Program-made: the position numbers and the translations under genes | In this document: positions 41,805-50,236 of the stretch, in pieces | Numbering within the stretch: position 1 is the stretch's first letter | Layout: each line of letters starts with the position of its first letter | The notes under the pieces: model-generated | Told to the model about the DNA's origin: nothing | What the model saw: the letters and a program-made list of their open reading frames with translations, nothing else | The model's database searches: none | Assembly: GCF_025567465.1 (NCBI RefSeq) | Contig: NZ_JAOQKI010000019.1 | Span: 1-50,236 of the forward strand | Length of the DNA: 50,236 nt | Direction of reading: 5' to 3' | From: Roseburia_C amylophila | GTDB lineage: Bacteria; Bacillota; Clostridia; Lachnospirales; Lachnospiraceae

Positions 41805-42175
41805 TTTTCATGCATTTTCTTATCTTCCGCTAAGAGTTCTTCATGAAGTGCAATGGAATCCCAGTTGATATTGTGCTCCGTGAGAACGGCTTTCAGTCCG
41901 ATTCTGGTAAGATGAAGCTTTTTAAATTCCACCAGGAAACGGTCTAAAAGAGCATTATCAAAGCCTTTGAATACCAGCATTTCGTCGGTGAAACCATCGC
42001 CGGTATAGACCTCTTCTTTCAAAGGGAAGCCATCAATCCCTGCGAGGGCACCTAAAGTCTGGTTATATTGTTCTTTGGTGATAATACGGATTTTTATTTT
42101 TAACCGGAGGCAGAGCATTTTTAATGTTCTGCCTTTGCTGTTTTCTAAATTGTAAAATAATATAACTGGATGCAT
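41801..42175 (-). CDS. DUF3783 domain protein
   Basis: This 124-residue soluble protein starts at ATG 42175 after AAAGGAG; the longer frame has no such site. It begins MHPVILFYNLE and ends with the DUF3783 pattern GFDNALLDRFLVEFKKLHL, then LKAVLTEHNINW. Function unknown. It has its own promoter, diverging from rel. Confidence 0.75.
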   Translation of the reverse strand: MHPVILFYNLENSKGRTLKMLCLRLKIKIRIITKEQYNQTLGALAGIDGFPLKEEVYTGDGFTDEMLVFKGFDNALLDRFLVEFKKLHLTRIGLKAVLTEHNINWDSIALHEELLAEDKKMHEN

Positions 42176-42228
42176 AAGGGAAAACTCCTTTCTAAAAGAG
42201 ATAGAAAATATCTGCCATTCAGCCATAA

Positions 42229-42257
42229 AGTATAAGGTTTCCGGGGGAAAATGGCAA
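42229..42257 (-). promoter_or_regulatory. Promoter of the DUF3783 gene
   Basis: On the minus strand TTGCCA (42257-42252) and TATACT (42234-42229) are separated by 17 bp. Confidence 0.6.
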
Positions 42258-42267
42258 GTATAAAAGA

Positions 42268-42296
42268 TTGCATTTTTATATATTTTTTATTATAAT
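42268..42296 (+). promoter_or_regulatory. Promoter of rel
   Basis: TTGCAT (42268-42273) and TATAAT (42291-42296) have a 17-bp spacer, 51 bp before the rel start codon. Confidence 0.6.
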
Positions 42297-42347
42297 GAAA
42301 AATCATAGTTAAAAGTGGGATAAAACGCAAAAAAGTTGGTGTGAATT

Positions 42348-44663
42348 ATGGCAGATATTACAACAGAAGAATTAGAAGAATTAGAAAATGAAGTGGTGTC
42401 TAAGGATGACAACATAAAGACCATGCAGGAATTCGTCAGTCCGGAGAGCCTGTATCAGGAGCTGATTGCAAGCGTGAAGAAATATCACCCGTCGACAGAT
42501 ATTTCTTTGATTGAAAAGGCATATAAGACAGCGGATACGGCACATAAGGGACAGGTACGAAAATCCGGTGAAGCATATATCATTCATCCGTTGTGTGTGG
42601 CAATTATTTTAGCGGAGCTGGAGCTGGATAAAGAGACTATCGTAGCCGGACTGCTTCATGATGTCGTAGAGGATACCGTCATGACAGTAGAGGAAATTGC
42701 TTCAGAGTTCTCAGAAGAGATTGCCCTTTTGGTGGATGGCGTTACAAAGCTGGGTCAGTTATCTTATGATGCGGATAAAGTCGAGGTTCAGGCAGAGAAC
42801 TTAAGAAAAATGTTCCTTGCCATGGCAAAGGATATCCGTGTTATCTTAATCAAGCTGGCAGACCGGCTGCACAATATGCGTACGTTAAAATATATGACAC
42901 CGGAGAAGCAGAAGGAAAAAGCGAGAGAGACCATGGACATCTATGCGCCGATTGCACAGCGTCTTGGTATTTCTAAAATTAAAATCGAATTAGATGACCT
43001 TTCCTTAAAGTATCTGGAGCCGGAAGCATATTATGATCTGGTAGAAAAGGTTGCACTTCGTAAGAGTGTCCGTGATGATTATGTGCAGAGCCTTGTAAAA
43101 GAAGTGAGTAAACATATTGAAAATGCAGGAATCAAGGCACAGATTGACGGAAGAGCAAAGCATTTCTTTTCCATTTATAAGAAAATGGTCAATCAGCATA
43201 AGACCTTAGACCAGATTTATGATTTATTTGCCATAAGAATTATCGTGGATAATGTCAAGGACTGCTATGCAGCACTGGGTGTCATCCATGAGATGTATAA
43301 ACCAATCCCGGGACGTTTTAAAGATTATATCGCTATGCCAAAGCCGAATATGTATCAGTCCCTCCACACCACACTGATTGGACCGACCGGACAGCCGTTT
43401 GAGATTCAGATTCGTACCTTTGAGATGCATCGTACCGCAGAATATGGTATCGCTGCCCACTGGAAATATAAGGAAGCTGCCAATAACGGCGGCACAGTGG
43501 CTACCACCAAATCAGAGGAAGAGAAGTTAAGCTGGCTGCGCCAGATTCTGGAATGGCAGAAAGACATGTCAGATAATAAAGAGTTCATGAGCCTGTTAAA
43601 GAGTGATTTGAACCTCTTTTCCGATACGGTATTCTGCTTTACTCCGTCCGGAGATGTAAAGAACCTGCCAACGGGTTCCACACCGGTAGACTTTGCGTAC
43701 AGTATCCACTCGGCAGTTGGAAATAAGATGATTGGAGCCAAGGTAAATGGTAAATTAGTTCCAATTGATTACGAGATTCAGAACGGTGACCGTATTGAGA
43801 TTATCACGTCCCAGAATTCCAAGGGACCGAGCCGTGACTGGTTAAATATTGTTAAGAGTACACAGGCAAAAAATAAGATTAACCAGTGGTTCCGGAGTGA
43901 GTTAAAAGAAGAAAATATCGTAAAGGGCAAGGAACTGATTGCCCAGTATTGTAAGGCAAAATCCATTAATCTTACGGATATTAACAAACCGGAATATCAG
44001 AGTAAGGTTATGCGGAAATATGGATTCCATGACTGGGATTCCGCACTGGCAACCTTAGGACACGGCGGACTGAAAGAAGGCCAGGTTGTGAATAAGATGC
44101 TGGAGGAATACCGGAAAGACCACCCAATCCAGCTTACCGATGAGGATGTATTGAACAATGTGTCTTCCGAGAATAAGGATAAGGCAGTTCCACAGAAATC
44201 CAAGAGTGGTATCATTGTAAAAGGACTTTATGATGTGGCAGTGCATTTTTCCAAATGCTGCAGCCCGGTGCCGGGAGATGAAATTGTAGGATTTGTCACA
44301 AGAGGCCGTGGTGTTTCTATTCATCGTACCGATTGCATTAATATCATGAACCTTTCCGAGCTGGAAAAAGTGCGTTTGATTGATGCAGAGTGGCAGCAGG
44401 GTGCAGAGCAGGGTGACAATGGACTTTATCTTGCTGAGATTAAAATATTTGGTAACAACCGTACCGGACTTTTAGTAGATATTACCAGAATTTTCACTGA
44501 GCGGGAAATCGATATCAGTTCCATTAATTCCAAGACCAGCAAACAGGGAGTTGCGACCATTTCTATTTCCTTTAATACCAAAGGCAAAGAGGAATTGAGC
44601 AGCTTAATAGAAAAAATCCGTCAGGTAGAGAGCGTGATTGATATTGAACGTACTACCGGCTGA
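42348..44663 (+). CDS. rel: Bifunctional (p)ppGpp synthetase/hydrolase
   Basis: This 771-residue RSH protein has the full long-form layout: HD hydrolase domain (GLLHDVVEDT near residue 105), synthetase domain (GRAKHFFSIYKKM, DLFAIRIIV, MPKPNMYQSLHTT), TGS domain (VFCFTPSGDVKNLPTGSTPVDFAY), zinc-finger region (FSKCCSPVPGDEIVGF) and C-terminal ACT domain. It makes and degrades the stringent-response alarmone at the ribosome. The HD motif is intact, so hydrolysis is expected. The N-terminus has an acidic extension of about 25 residues, and the ribosome site is weak. Confidence 0.96.
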   Translation: MADITTEELEELENEVVSKDDNIKTMQEFVSPESLYQELIASVKKYHPSTDISLIEKAYKTADTAHKGQVRKSGEAYIIHPLCVAIILAELELDKETIVAGLLHDVVEDTVMTVEEIASEFSEEIALLVDGVTKLGQLSYDADKVEVQAENLRKMFLAMAKDIRVILIKLADRLHNMRTLKYMTPEKQKEKARETMDIYAPIAQRLGISKIKIELDDLSLKYLEPEAYYDLVEKVALRKSVRDDYVQSLVKEVSKHIENAGIKAQIDGRAKHFFSIYKKMVNQHKTLDQIYDLFAIRIIVDNVKDCYAALGVIHEMYKPIPGRFKDYIAMPKPNMYQSLHTTLIGPTGQPFEIQIRTFEMHRTAEYGIAAHWKYKEAANNGGTVATTKSEEEKLSWLRQILEWQKDMSDNKEFMSLLKSDLNLFSDTVFCFTPSGDVKNLPTGSTPVDFAYSIHSAVGNKMIGAKVNGKLVPIDYEIQNGDRIEIITSQNSKGPSRDWLNIVKSTQAKNKINQWFRSELKEENIVKGKELIAQYCKAKSINLTDINKPEYQSKVMRKYGFHDWDSALATLGHGGLKEGQVVNKMLEEYRKDHPIQLTDEDVLNNVSSENKDKAVPQKSKSGIIVKGLYDVAVHFSKCCSPVPGDEIVGFVTRGRGVSIHRTDCINIMNLSELEKVRLIDAEWQQGAEQGDNGLYLAEIKIFGNNRTGLLVDITRIFTEREIDISSINSKTSKQGVATISISFNTKGKEELSSLIEKIRQVESVIDIERTTG

Positions 44664-44737
44664 TAGAGCATTAGCAAAATAAATTGCTGATTTATGAAAA
44701 AAGTCAAAGTCAGTTATTATTATAGAAGAGGAAAATT

Positions 44738-45370
44738 ATGACAGAACAGACAGAAGTATTACGATATATTGTGGGACCGGTCTGCACCAACTGCTATCTT
44801 CTGGTAAATCATAAGACAGGAGAACTTCTTGTGGTAGACCCGGGAGACCAGGCACAGTTGATTGAAAAGCAGATTGAGAAAACCGGGGCAAAACCGGTGG
44901 CAATCCTTCTGACCCATGGACATTTTGACCATGCAGGAGCAGCAGAAGAACTTGCAGATAAATACCAGATTTCCATTTATGCCCATGAGGCAGAGAGGGA
45001 GACCTTGGAAGACCCGGGACTTAACCTTTGCGGGATGATAGGAGAGCATAAGGTCTATCATGCAGATATTTTCGTAAAAGACGAAGAAGTATTAAATCTT
45101 GCAGGATTTTCCATCCGTGTATTTTTTACACCGGGGCATACCATTGGCGGATGCTGCTATTATATTGCAGATGAGAAGATTCTTTTCAGCGGAGATACGC
45201 TGTTTCAGGAATCTGTGGGAAGAACCGATTTCCCAAGAGGAAGTGCATCGGATTTAATCCGGGCAATCAGAGAAAAACTGATGCCGCTGCCGGATGATGT
45301 GACCGTGTATACCGGACATGACGAAAGCACTTTAATAGGCTATGAGCGGATGCATAATCCGTATTTATAA
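44738..45370 (+). CDS. MBL-fold hydrolase (glyoxalase II-like, YqgX type)
   Basis: This 210-residue metallo-beta-lactamase-fold enzyme has the metal motif LTHGHFDHAG (HxHxDH), FTPGHTIGG, FSGDTLF and the terminal histidine in YTGHDEST. It lacks the C-terminal substrate domain of true glyoxalase II. AGAGGAAA precedes ATG 44738. It lies between rel and hemZ, a common arrangement in Firmicutes. The substrate is a presumed thioester. Confidence 0.88.
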   Translation: MTEQTEVLRYIVGPVCTNCYLLVNHKTGELLVVDPGDQAQLIEKQIEKTGAKPVAILLTHGHFDHAGAAEELADKYQISIYAHEAERETLEDPGLNLCGMIGEHKVYHADIFVKDEEVLNLAGFSIRVFFTPGHTIGGCCYYIADEKILFSGDTLFQESVGRTDFPRGSASDLIRAIREKLMPLPDDVTVYTGHDESTLIGYERMHNPYL

Positions 45371-45379
45371 GGACGAACC

Positions 45380-46873
45380 ATGATAACAGTATTATTAGAT
45401 AAAGCAGAATTTGAATATGATATCCATTCGCTGGTAAAGGCATTTTATCCGAAGGAAGAGGTATATGTTTCCACGAAGGATAAGGAGAAAAAAGAAGAGC
45501 CGGTACATTATCACATGGATGTACAGTTTGCACCGGAAGAAATCATTTTTTCCTGGAAACGGGTGGAGGCTTCGGAAGACAATGCGAATCAGAACGGAAT
45601 TACAAAATGTGTAGCAGTAGATTATACAAACCGCAAGGAGACCAAGAACAGTTTAAAGCGGACACTGTATCGGTTATTGTCAGAATATACCGGAGTGGAG
45701 CTTCCGTGGGGAAATCTTACCGGTATCCGTCCGACGAAGATTCCGATGGCACTTTTAGAAGAGGGTAAGAGCGAGGAAGAAATTGCCCGCTATATGAAGG
45801 AAACGTATTTTACCTCCGATGAGAAGATAAAGCTCAGTATTGAAATTGCAGAGCGGGAGTTGGAACTTTTACACAAATTAGACTACGAAGAAGGCTACAG
45901 CCTTTATATTGGAATTCCATTCTGTCCAACGACCTGCCTTTACTGTTCCTTTACTTCTTATTCCATGTCAGCCTGGAAAAACCGCATGGATGACTACTTA
46001 AGTGCACTGGAAAAGGAACTGGATTATACAGCGGTCAAATTTGCACATAAGAAATTAAACAGCATTTATATTGGTGGTGGAACACCGACCACATTAAATC
46101 CAAAGCAGTTAGACAGATTGATTCGAAAAATCAAATGTAGTTTTGATTTATCTGATTTAGTGGAATTTACAGTGGAAGCCGGAAGACCGGACAGTATTAC
46201 AAAAGAGAAGCTTATGGTGCTTCGCAATCATGATATCAGCAGAATTTCCATTAATCCACAGACCATGAAACAGGAAACTCTGGATTTGATTGGACGGCAT
46301 CATACCGTACAGCAGACCATTGACAGCTTTTATCTGGCAAGAGAATTAGGCTTTGATAATATCAATATGGATTTAATCGTAGGACTTCCGGGAGAAAGTC
46401 TTTCGGATGTAGCAGATACCATGGAAGTAATCCGGAAGTTAGCACCGGATAATCTGACGGTTCACTCACTTGCCATTAAGCGTGCAGCAAGGCTGAATAT
46501 ACAAAGAGAGCGTTATCAGGATTTTGAAATTGTCAATACCGCAGACCATATCGCACTGACTTCGAAAGTGGCAGAAGAAATGGGCCTTTTCCCATATTAT
46601 TTATACCGCCAGAAGAATATGGCAGGCAATTTTGAAAACGTAGGCTATGCAGCACCGGGAAAAGCCGGTGTATACAATGTTCTTATTATGGAAGAGAAAC
46701 AGAGTATTGTAGCCTGTGGTGCTGGTGCATCCACGAAGCGTGTCTGGGTACAGCCAAATCCCGATGGCACACACCGGATTGAACGTGCCGAGAATGTCAA
46801 GGATGTGGCACAGTATATCACAAGGATTGATGAGATGATTGAACGGAAGAGCCGGCTCTTTACAAAGGAATAA
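45380..46873 (+). CDS. hemZ: HemZ-like coproporphyrinogen dehydrogenase (radical SAM)
   Basis: This 497-residue radical-SAM enzyme has the CPTTCLYC cluster motif (Cx3Cx2C) near residue 180, preceded by about 170 residues typical of HemZ. The family signatures YIGGGTPTTL, FTVEAGRPDSI and GLPGE follow. It is annotated as oxygen-independent coproporphyrinogen III oxidase, though this activity is unproven for HemZ. It starts 9 bp after the MBL hydrolase, and the next promoter (for hisS) lies just after its stop. Confidence 0.88.
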   Translation: MITVLLDKAEFEYDIHSLVKAFYPKEEVYVSTKDKEKKEEPVHYHMDVQFAPEEIIFSWKRVEASEDNANQNGITKCVAVDYTNRKETKNSLKRTLYRLLSEYTGVELPWGNLTGIRPTKIPMALLEEGKSEEEIARYMKETYFTSDEKIKLSIEIAERELELLHKLDYEEGYSLYIGIPFCPTTCLYCSFTSYSMSAWKNRMDDYLSALEKELDYTAVKFAHKKLNSIYIGGGTPTTLNPKQLDRLIRKIKCSFDLSDLVEFTVEAGRPDSITKEKLMVLRNHDISRISINPQTMKQETLDLIGRHHTVQQTIDSFYLARELGFDNINMDLIVGLPGESLSDVADTMEVIRKLAPDNLTVHSLAIKRAARLNIQRERYQDFEIVNTADHIALTSKVAEEMGLFPYYLYRQKNMAGNFENVGYAAPGKAGVYNVLIMEEKQSIVACGAGASTKRVWVQPNPDGTHRIERAENVKDVAQYITRIDEMIERKSRLFTKE

Positions 46874-46879
46874 AAGCGG

Positions 46880-46908
46880 TTGACATATCAGAACACGAAA
46901 AATATAAT
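46880..46908 (+). promoter_or_regulatory. Perfect consensus promoter of hisS-aspS
   Basis: TTGACA (46880-46885), a 17-bp spacer and TATAAT (46903-46908) lie immediately after hemZ. The leader of about 65 nt has no T-box. Confidence 0.8.
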
Positions 46909-46981
46909 AGTTCTGTATGAATACAAATATATAATAAGAAAAATAGATAAAATGCTTATCTCGGAAAATGGAGGAAATTTC

Positions 46982-48238
46982 ATGGCATTGAGTAAGAAGC
47001 CGGTTACAGGCATGAAGGATATTTTACCGGAGGAGATGCAGATTCGTGATTATGTGCAGAATGTAATCAAAGAGACCTACCGGAGTTTTGGATTTACACC
47101 AATTGAAACTCCTTGTATGGAGAATATTGCAAACCTCACCAGCAAACAGGGTGGAGAAAATGAAAAACTCATTTTCAAAGTATTAAAACGTGGTGAAAAG
47201 CTGAACTTAGAGACAGCAGAAAAAGAAGAAGATGTAGTGGATTTTGGTATGCGTTACGACCTTACCGTTCCGCTGGTAAGATTCTATTCCAATAACAGTA
47301 ACCAGCTCCCATCCCCGTTTAAGGCATTACAGATGGGAAATGTGTGGCGTGCTGACCGTCCTCAGAGAGGGCGTTATCGTCAGTTCATGCAGTGCGATAT
47401 TGACATTTTAGGAGAGCCGTCCAATCTGGCAGAGATTGAGCTGATTCTTGCAACAACTACAACCCTCGGCAAGATTGGATTTAAGAATTTTGAAATCCGA
47501 ATCAATGAACGCCGCATTTTAAAAGCAATGGCAGCTTACAGCGGATTTCCGGAAGAAAGCTACGACCTTGTATTTATCATCTTAGACAAGATGGACAAGA
47601 TTGGGCTGGACGGAGTCGCAGAAGAACTGAAAAAGGAAGGCTTTGCAGAAGAAGCGGTCGATAAGTACTTATCCTTATTTGAAAAAGCAGAAGGTACCGA
47701 AAACGGACTGGTTACCTTATGTGATACATTAATTGAAGCTGGATTTTTAGAGGAAGAAGTAAAGCAGAACCTGACAGAGATTATCGACAGCGTAGAAGCA
47801 ACCAAAGCAGCAGACTTTAAAATGGTATTTGACCCGACTTTAGTGCGTGGCATGGGTTATTATACAGGAACTATTTTTGAAATAGCTATGCCGGAGTTCG
47901 GCGGAAGCTGTGGCGGAGGTGGTCGTTATGATAAGATGGTTGGAAGATTTACCGGCAACGATGTACCTGCATGTGGATTTTCCATCGGTTTTGAAAGAAT
48001 CATTCTTCTGCTCTTAGAGGGCGGATTTAAGATTCCGGGACAGGCAGCGAAGAAGGCATATCTCATCGAAAAGGGATATCCGGCTGACAAGCTGCAGGAG
48101 GTAATTGCACAGGCTCAGAAGGAACGTTCCGAAGGAACCCAGGTATTAGTGGTTCGTATGAATAAGAACAAGAAGTTCCAGAAGGAGAAGCTTACGGCAG
48201 AGGGTTATGAAGAGTTTGTGGAGTTTTTTAACAGATAG
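46982..48238 (+). CDS. hisS: Histidyl-tRNA synthetase
   Basis: This 418-residue class II synthetase begins GMKDILPEE and carries motif 2 (GRYRQFMQCDIDILG), the histidine-specific GMGYYTGTIFEI, and motif 3 (GFSIGFERI). ATG 46982 has a TGGAGG site; the open frame upstream covers the promoter. The C-terminal anticodon-binding domain is present (TQVLVVRMNKNKKFQ). It lies 64 bp before aspS. Confidence 0.95.
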   Translation: MALSKKPVTGMKDILPEEMQIRDYVQNVIKETYRSFGFTPIETPCMENIANLTSKQGGENEKLIFKVLKRGEKLNLETAEKEEDVVDFGMRYDLTVPLVRFYSNNSNQLPSPFKALQMGNVWRADRPQRGRYRQFMQCDIDILGEPSNLAEIELILATTTTLGKIGFKNFEIRINERRILKAMAAYSGFPEESYDLVFIILDKMDKIGLDGVAEELKKEGFAEEAVDKYLSLFEKAEGTENGLVTLCDTLIEAGFLEEEVKQNLTEIIDSVEATKAADFKMVFDPTLVRGMGYYTGTIFEIAMPEFGGSCGGGGRYDKMVGRFTGNDVPACGFSIGFERIILLLLEGGFKIPGQAAKKAYLIEKGYPADKLQEVIAQAQKERSEGTQVLVVRMNKNKKFQKEKLTAEGYEEFVEFFNR

Positions 48239-48302
48239 TCTGTTTTTCTGCAAGAAGCAGAAAATGGAATAATTTTGATAAGATTTTTAGGAGGATAAGA
48301 AA

Positions 48303-50126
48303 ATGTCAGAATCCATGCAGGGATTACACAGAACCCATAGATGTACAGAAGTATCCAATGCCAATATTGGAGAAAAAGTTACCGTCATGGGATGGGTACA
48401 GAAAAGAAGAAATTTAGGAAGTCTTATATTCATAGATTTAAGAGACCGTTCCGGAATTCTGCAGCTTGTATTCGACGAGCCAAAGGTAGGAAGCGAAGGC
48501 TTTGCCAAAGCGGGAACACTGCGTAGCGAGTTTGTTATTGCAGTCGAAGGAACCGTGCAGAAGCGTTCTGCAGCAGTTAATGAGAATTTAAAGACCGGTG
48601 ATATTGAGGTAATTGCTGAGAGTATCCGTATTCTTTCAGAATCACAGACACCGCCATTTCAGATTGAAGAGAACAGCCAGACCAAAGATGAGATTCGTTT
48701 AAAATATCGTTATCTTGATTTACGTAGACCGGATATCCAGCGTAACCTGATGCTGCGTAGTAAAGTAGCATATCTGATGCGTGATTTTATGGCAAAAGAG
48801 GGTTTCTTAGAGATTGAGACTCCGATTCTTTGTAAGTCTACACCGGAAGGTGCAAGAGATTATCTGGTGCCAAGCCGTATACATCCGGGCAGCTTTTATG
48901 CATTGCCGCAGTCACCACAGCTTTTCAAACAGCTTCTGATGGCATCCGGATATGACCGTTATTTCCAGATTGCAAAATGTTTCCGTGATGAGGATTTACG
49001 TGCAGACCGTCAGCCGGAATTTACCCAGGCAGATATGGAGCTTTCCTTTGTAGATATTGATGATGTATTAGATGTCAATGAGCGTCTGTTAAAATACATT
49101 TTCAAAGAAGCCATCGGTGTAGATGTAGAACTTCCACTTAAGAGAATGCCTTGGCAGGAAGCAATGGATCGTTTTGGTTCTGATAAGCCGGATACCCGTT
49201 TTGGAATGGAATTAAAGGATGTATCTGATATTGTAAAAGATTGCGGTTTTGGTGTATTTACCAGTGCGTTAGAGCAGGGTGGTTCTGTCCGTGGTATCAA
49301 TGCGGAAGGACAGGGCGCAATGCCAAGAAAGAAGATTGACAAGCTGGTAGAGTTTGCAAAAGGCTATGGAGCAAAGGGACTTGCTTATCTTTCTGTACAG
49401 GAAGATGGCAGCTATAAATCATCCTTTGCAAAATTCATGACAGAAGAGGAATTGAAGAATCTGGTAGCAGCAATGGACGGAAAGCCGGGAGACCTGCTTT
49501 TATTTGCAGCAGACAAGAATAAAATTGTATGGAATGTATTAGGTGCACTTCGTCTTGAAATTGCCAAAGAATTAGACCTCTTAGACCCGAACCAGTATAA
49601 TTTCCTCTGGATTACAGAGTTCCCATTGTTAGAGTGGTCAGACGAAGAGAATCGTTATATGGCAATGCATCATCCGTTTACCATGCCAATGGAAGAGGAC
49701 TGGGATAAGATTGATACAGATCCGGGTGCAGTACGTGCCAAAGCATATGACATCGTATTAAATGGTACCGAGTTAGGCGGTGGTTCTGTCCGTATCCACC
49801 AGAGTGATATTCAGGAGAAAATGTTTGAGGTTCTTGGCTTTACAAAAGAGAGAGCACATGAGCAGTTTGGATTCCTTCTGGATGCATTCTCCTATGGTGT
49901 ACCACCACACGCAGGACTGGCTTATGGTCTTGACCGTCTGGTTATGCATATGGTACATGCAGATTCCATCCGTGATGTCATCGCCTTCCCGAAAGTAAAG
50001 GATGCATCCGACCTTATGTCCAATGCCCCGGATATCGTAGATGAGAAGCAGTTAGAGGAACTGTGCATCAAAGTGGATGAGAAAGAAGTAGAAGAAAAAG
50101 AAGCAGAAGAAGCTGCAGAAAAATAA
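48303..50126 (+). CDS. aspS: Aspartyl-tRNA synthetase
   Basis: This 607-residue bacterial-type class II synthetase has the N-terminal OB fold (VMGWVQKRRNLGSLIFIDLR), RYLDLRRPDIQ, ETPILCKSTPEGARDYLVPS, motif 2 (CFRDEDLRADRQPEFTQ), the bacterial GAD insertion (about residues 300-420) and motif 3 (GLAYGLDRLVMH). The C-terminus is an acidic Glu/Lys-rich tail. AGGAGG precedes ATG 48303. It is cotranscribed with hisS. Confidence 0.96.
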   Translation: MSESMQGLHRTHRCTEVSNANIGEKVTVMGWVQKRRNLGSLIFIDLRDRSGILQLVFDEPKVGSEGFAKAGTLRSEFVIAVEGTVQKRSAAVNENLKTGDIEVIAESIRILSESQTPPFQIEENSQTKDEIRLKYRYLDLRRPDIQRNLMLRSKVAYLMRDFMAKEGFLEIETPILCKSTPEGARDYLVPSRIHPGSFYALPQSPQLFKQLLMASGYDRYFQIAKCFRDEDLRADRQPEFTQADMELSFVDIDDVLDVNERLLKYIFKEAIGVDVELPLKRMPWQEAMDRFGSDKPDTRFGMELKDVSDIVKDCGFGVFTSALEQGGSVRGINAEGQGAMPRKKIDKLVEFAKGYGAKGLAYLSVQEDGSYKSSFAKFMTEEELKNLVAAMDGKPGDLLLFAADKNKIVWNVLGALRLEIAKELDLLDPNQYNFLWITEFPLLEWSDEENRYMAMHHPFTMPMEEDWDKIDTDPGAVRAKAYDIVLNGTELGGGSVRIHQSDIQEKMFEVLGFTKERAHEQFGFLLDAFSYGVPPHAGLAYGLDRLVMHMVHADSIRDVIAFPKVKDASDLMSNAPDIVDEKQLEELCIKVDEKEVEEKEAEEAAEK

Positions 50127-50187
50127 AGAAACAGATAAAGCATGTTTCTCACATAAATAAAGAGTTATAGGACAAAATGTGTTGATG

Positions 50188-50232
50188 AAAACCGCTTTCA
50201 AGCCTTGAAAATAAAGGGCTGAAGGCGGTTTA
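50188..50232 (+). terminator. Terminator after aspS
   Basis: AAACCGCTTTCAAGCC and GGGCTGAAGGCGGTTT pair with a small bulge, and the stem ends in TTT near the window edge. Confidence 0.7.
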
Positions 50233-50236
50233 ATCT

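Noticed and set aside
46909..46981. T-box riboswitch before hisS
   Set aside because: The leader is only about 65 nt and has no AGGGTGG-type antiterminator sequence.

Overview
The window is chromosomal DNA from a low-GC, Gram-positive, anaerobic, spore-forming, butyrate-producing member of the Clostridia, most probably family Lachnospiraceae. This rests on the clustered butyryl-CoA genes (thl, hbd, bcd, etfB, etfA), a complete but dispersed spoVA set, type I glutamine synthetase next to an ANTAR protein, a heterodimeric LacLM beta-galactosidase, an ECF transporter S component, AGGAGG-type ribosome binding sites, and vegetative TTGACA/TATAAT promoters. I do not assign a genus.

Layout. 0-6.5 kb: a lactose/beta-galactoside locus (AraC regulator, divergent GPH symporter, lacL-lacM overlapping by 17 bp, second AraC regulator). 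Left of it, a consensus promoter reads directly into hairpins and may make a small RNA. 6.5-9.3 kb: a degenerate HD-GYP protein diverging from a secreted coiled-coil/SleB-type cell-wall hydrolase. 9.4-14.8 kb: the butyrate operon without a crotonase gene, closed by a strong terminator. 15-15.7 kb: ECF S component. 15.7-21.4 kb: an Amadori-compound (fructoselysine-like) operon with a GntR/UTRA repressor, an unusual amidohydrolase, an MFS transporter, a FrlB-type deglycase and a FrlD-type kinase. Related palindromic operators sit in the spacers of both divergent promoters.

21.4-32.8 kb: a sporulation region in which spoVA genes are split. A 51-codon membrane protein gene plus spoVAA-spoVAB come first. 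Then follow a small unknown gene, a LacI-sensor/GGDEF protein, a chemotaxis receptor with a long Lys/Glu-rich N-terminus, and a glycerol-1-phosphate dehydrogenase. spoVAC, spoVAD, spoVAE and an Asn/Asp-rich lipoprotein end the region. Sigma-G-like promoters precede the 51-codon gene and spoVAC, and a weaker one precedes spoVAD. Between spoVAC and spoVAD lies an inserted cassette: 94-bp tandem hairpin repeats with alternating loop types, plus an opposite-strand gene for a putative PD-(D/E)XK-fold protein that may have lost its start codon. This is the best candidate for an undescribed system or mobile element.

32.8-38.5 kb: guaB diverging from hisA (eukaryotic type)-glnA-ANTAR-dapL. 38.5-39.7 kb: degraded DNA with a ~300-bp palindromic MITE-like element abutting a GH94 phosphorylase remnant, and a tRNA-Gly(GCC). 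39.8-50.2 kb: housekeeping genes (membrane protein, YgjP-like metallopeptidase, aldose epimerase, DUF3783 protein, rel, MBL hydrolase, hemZ, hisS, aspS).

In broad terms, lactose and possibly Amadori sugars feed glycolysis and the butyrate operon makes butyryl-CoA. The spoVA products would load dipicolinate into spores, and rel, the GGDEF protein and the chemoreceptor are signalling genes. All functional calls come from reading motifs; no database search was run.
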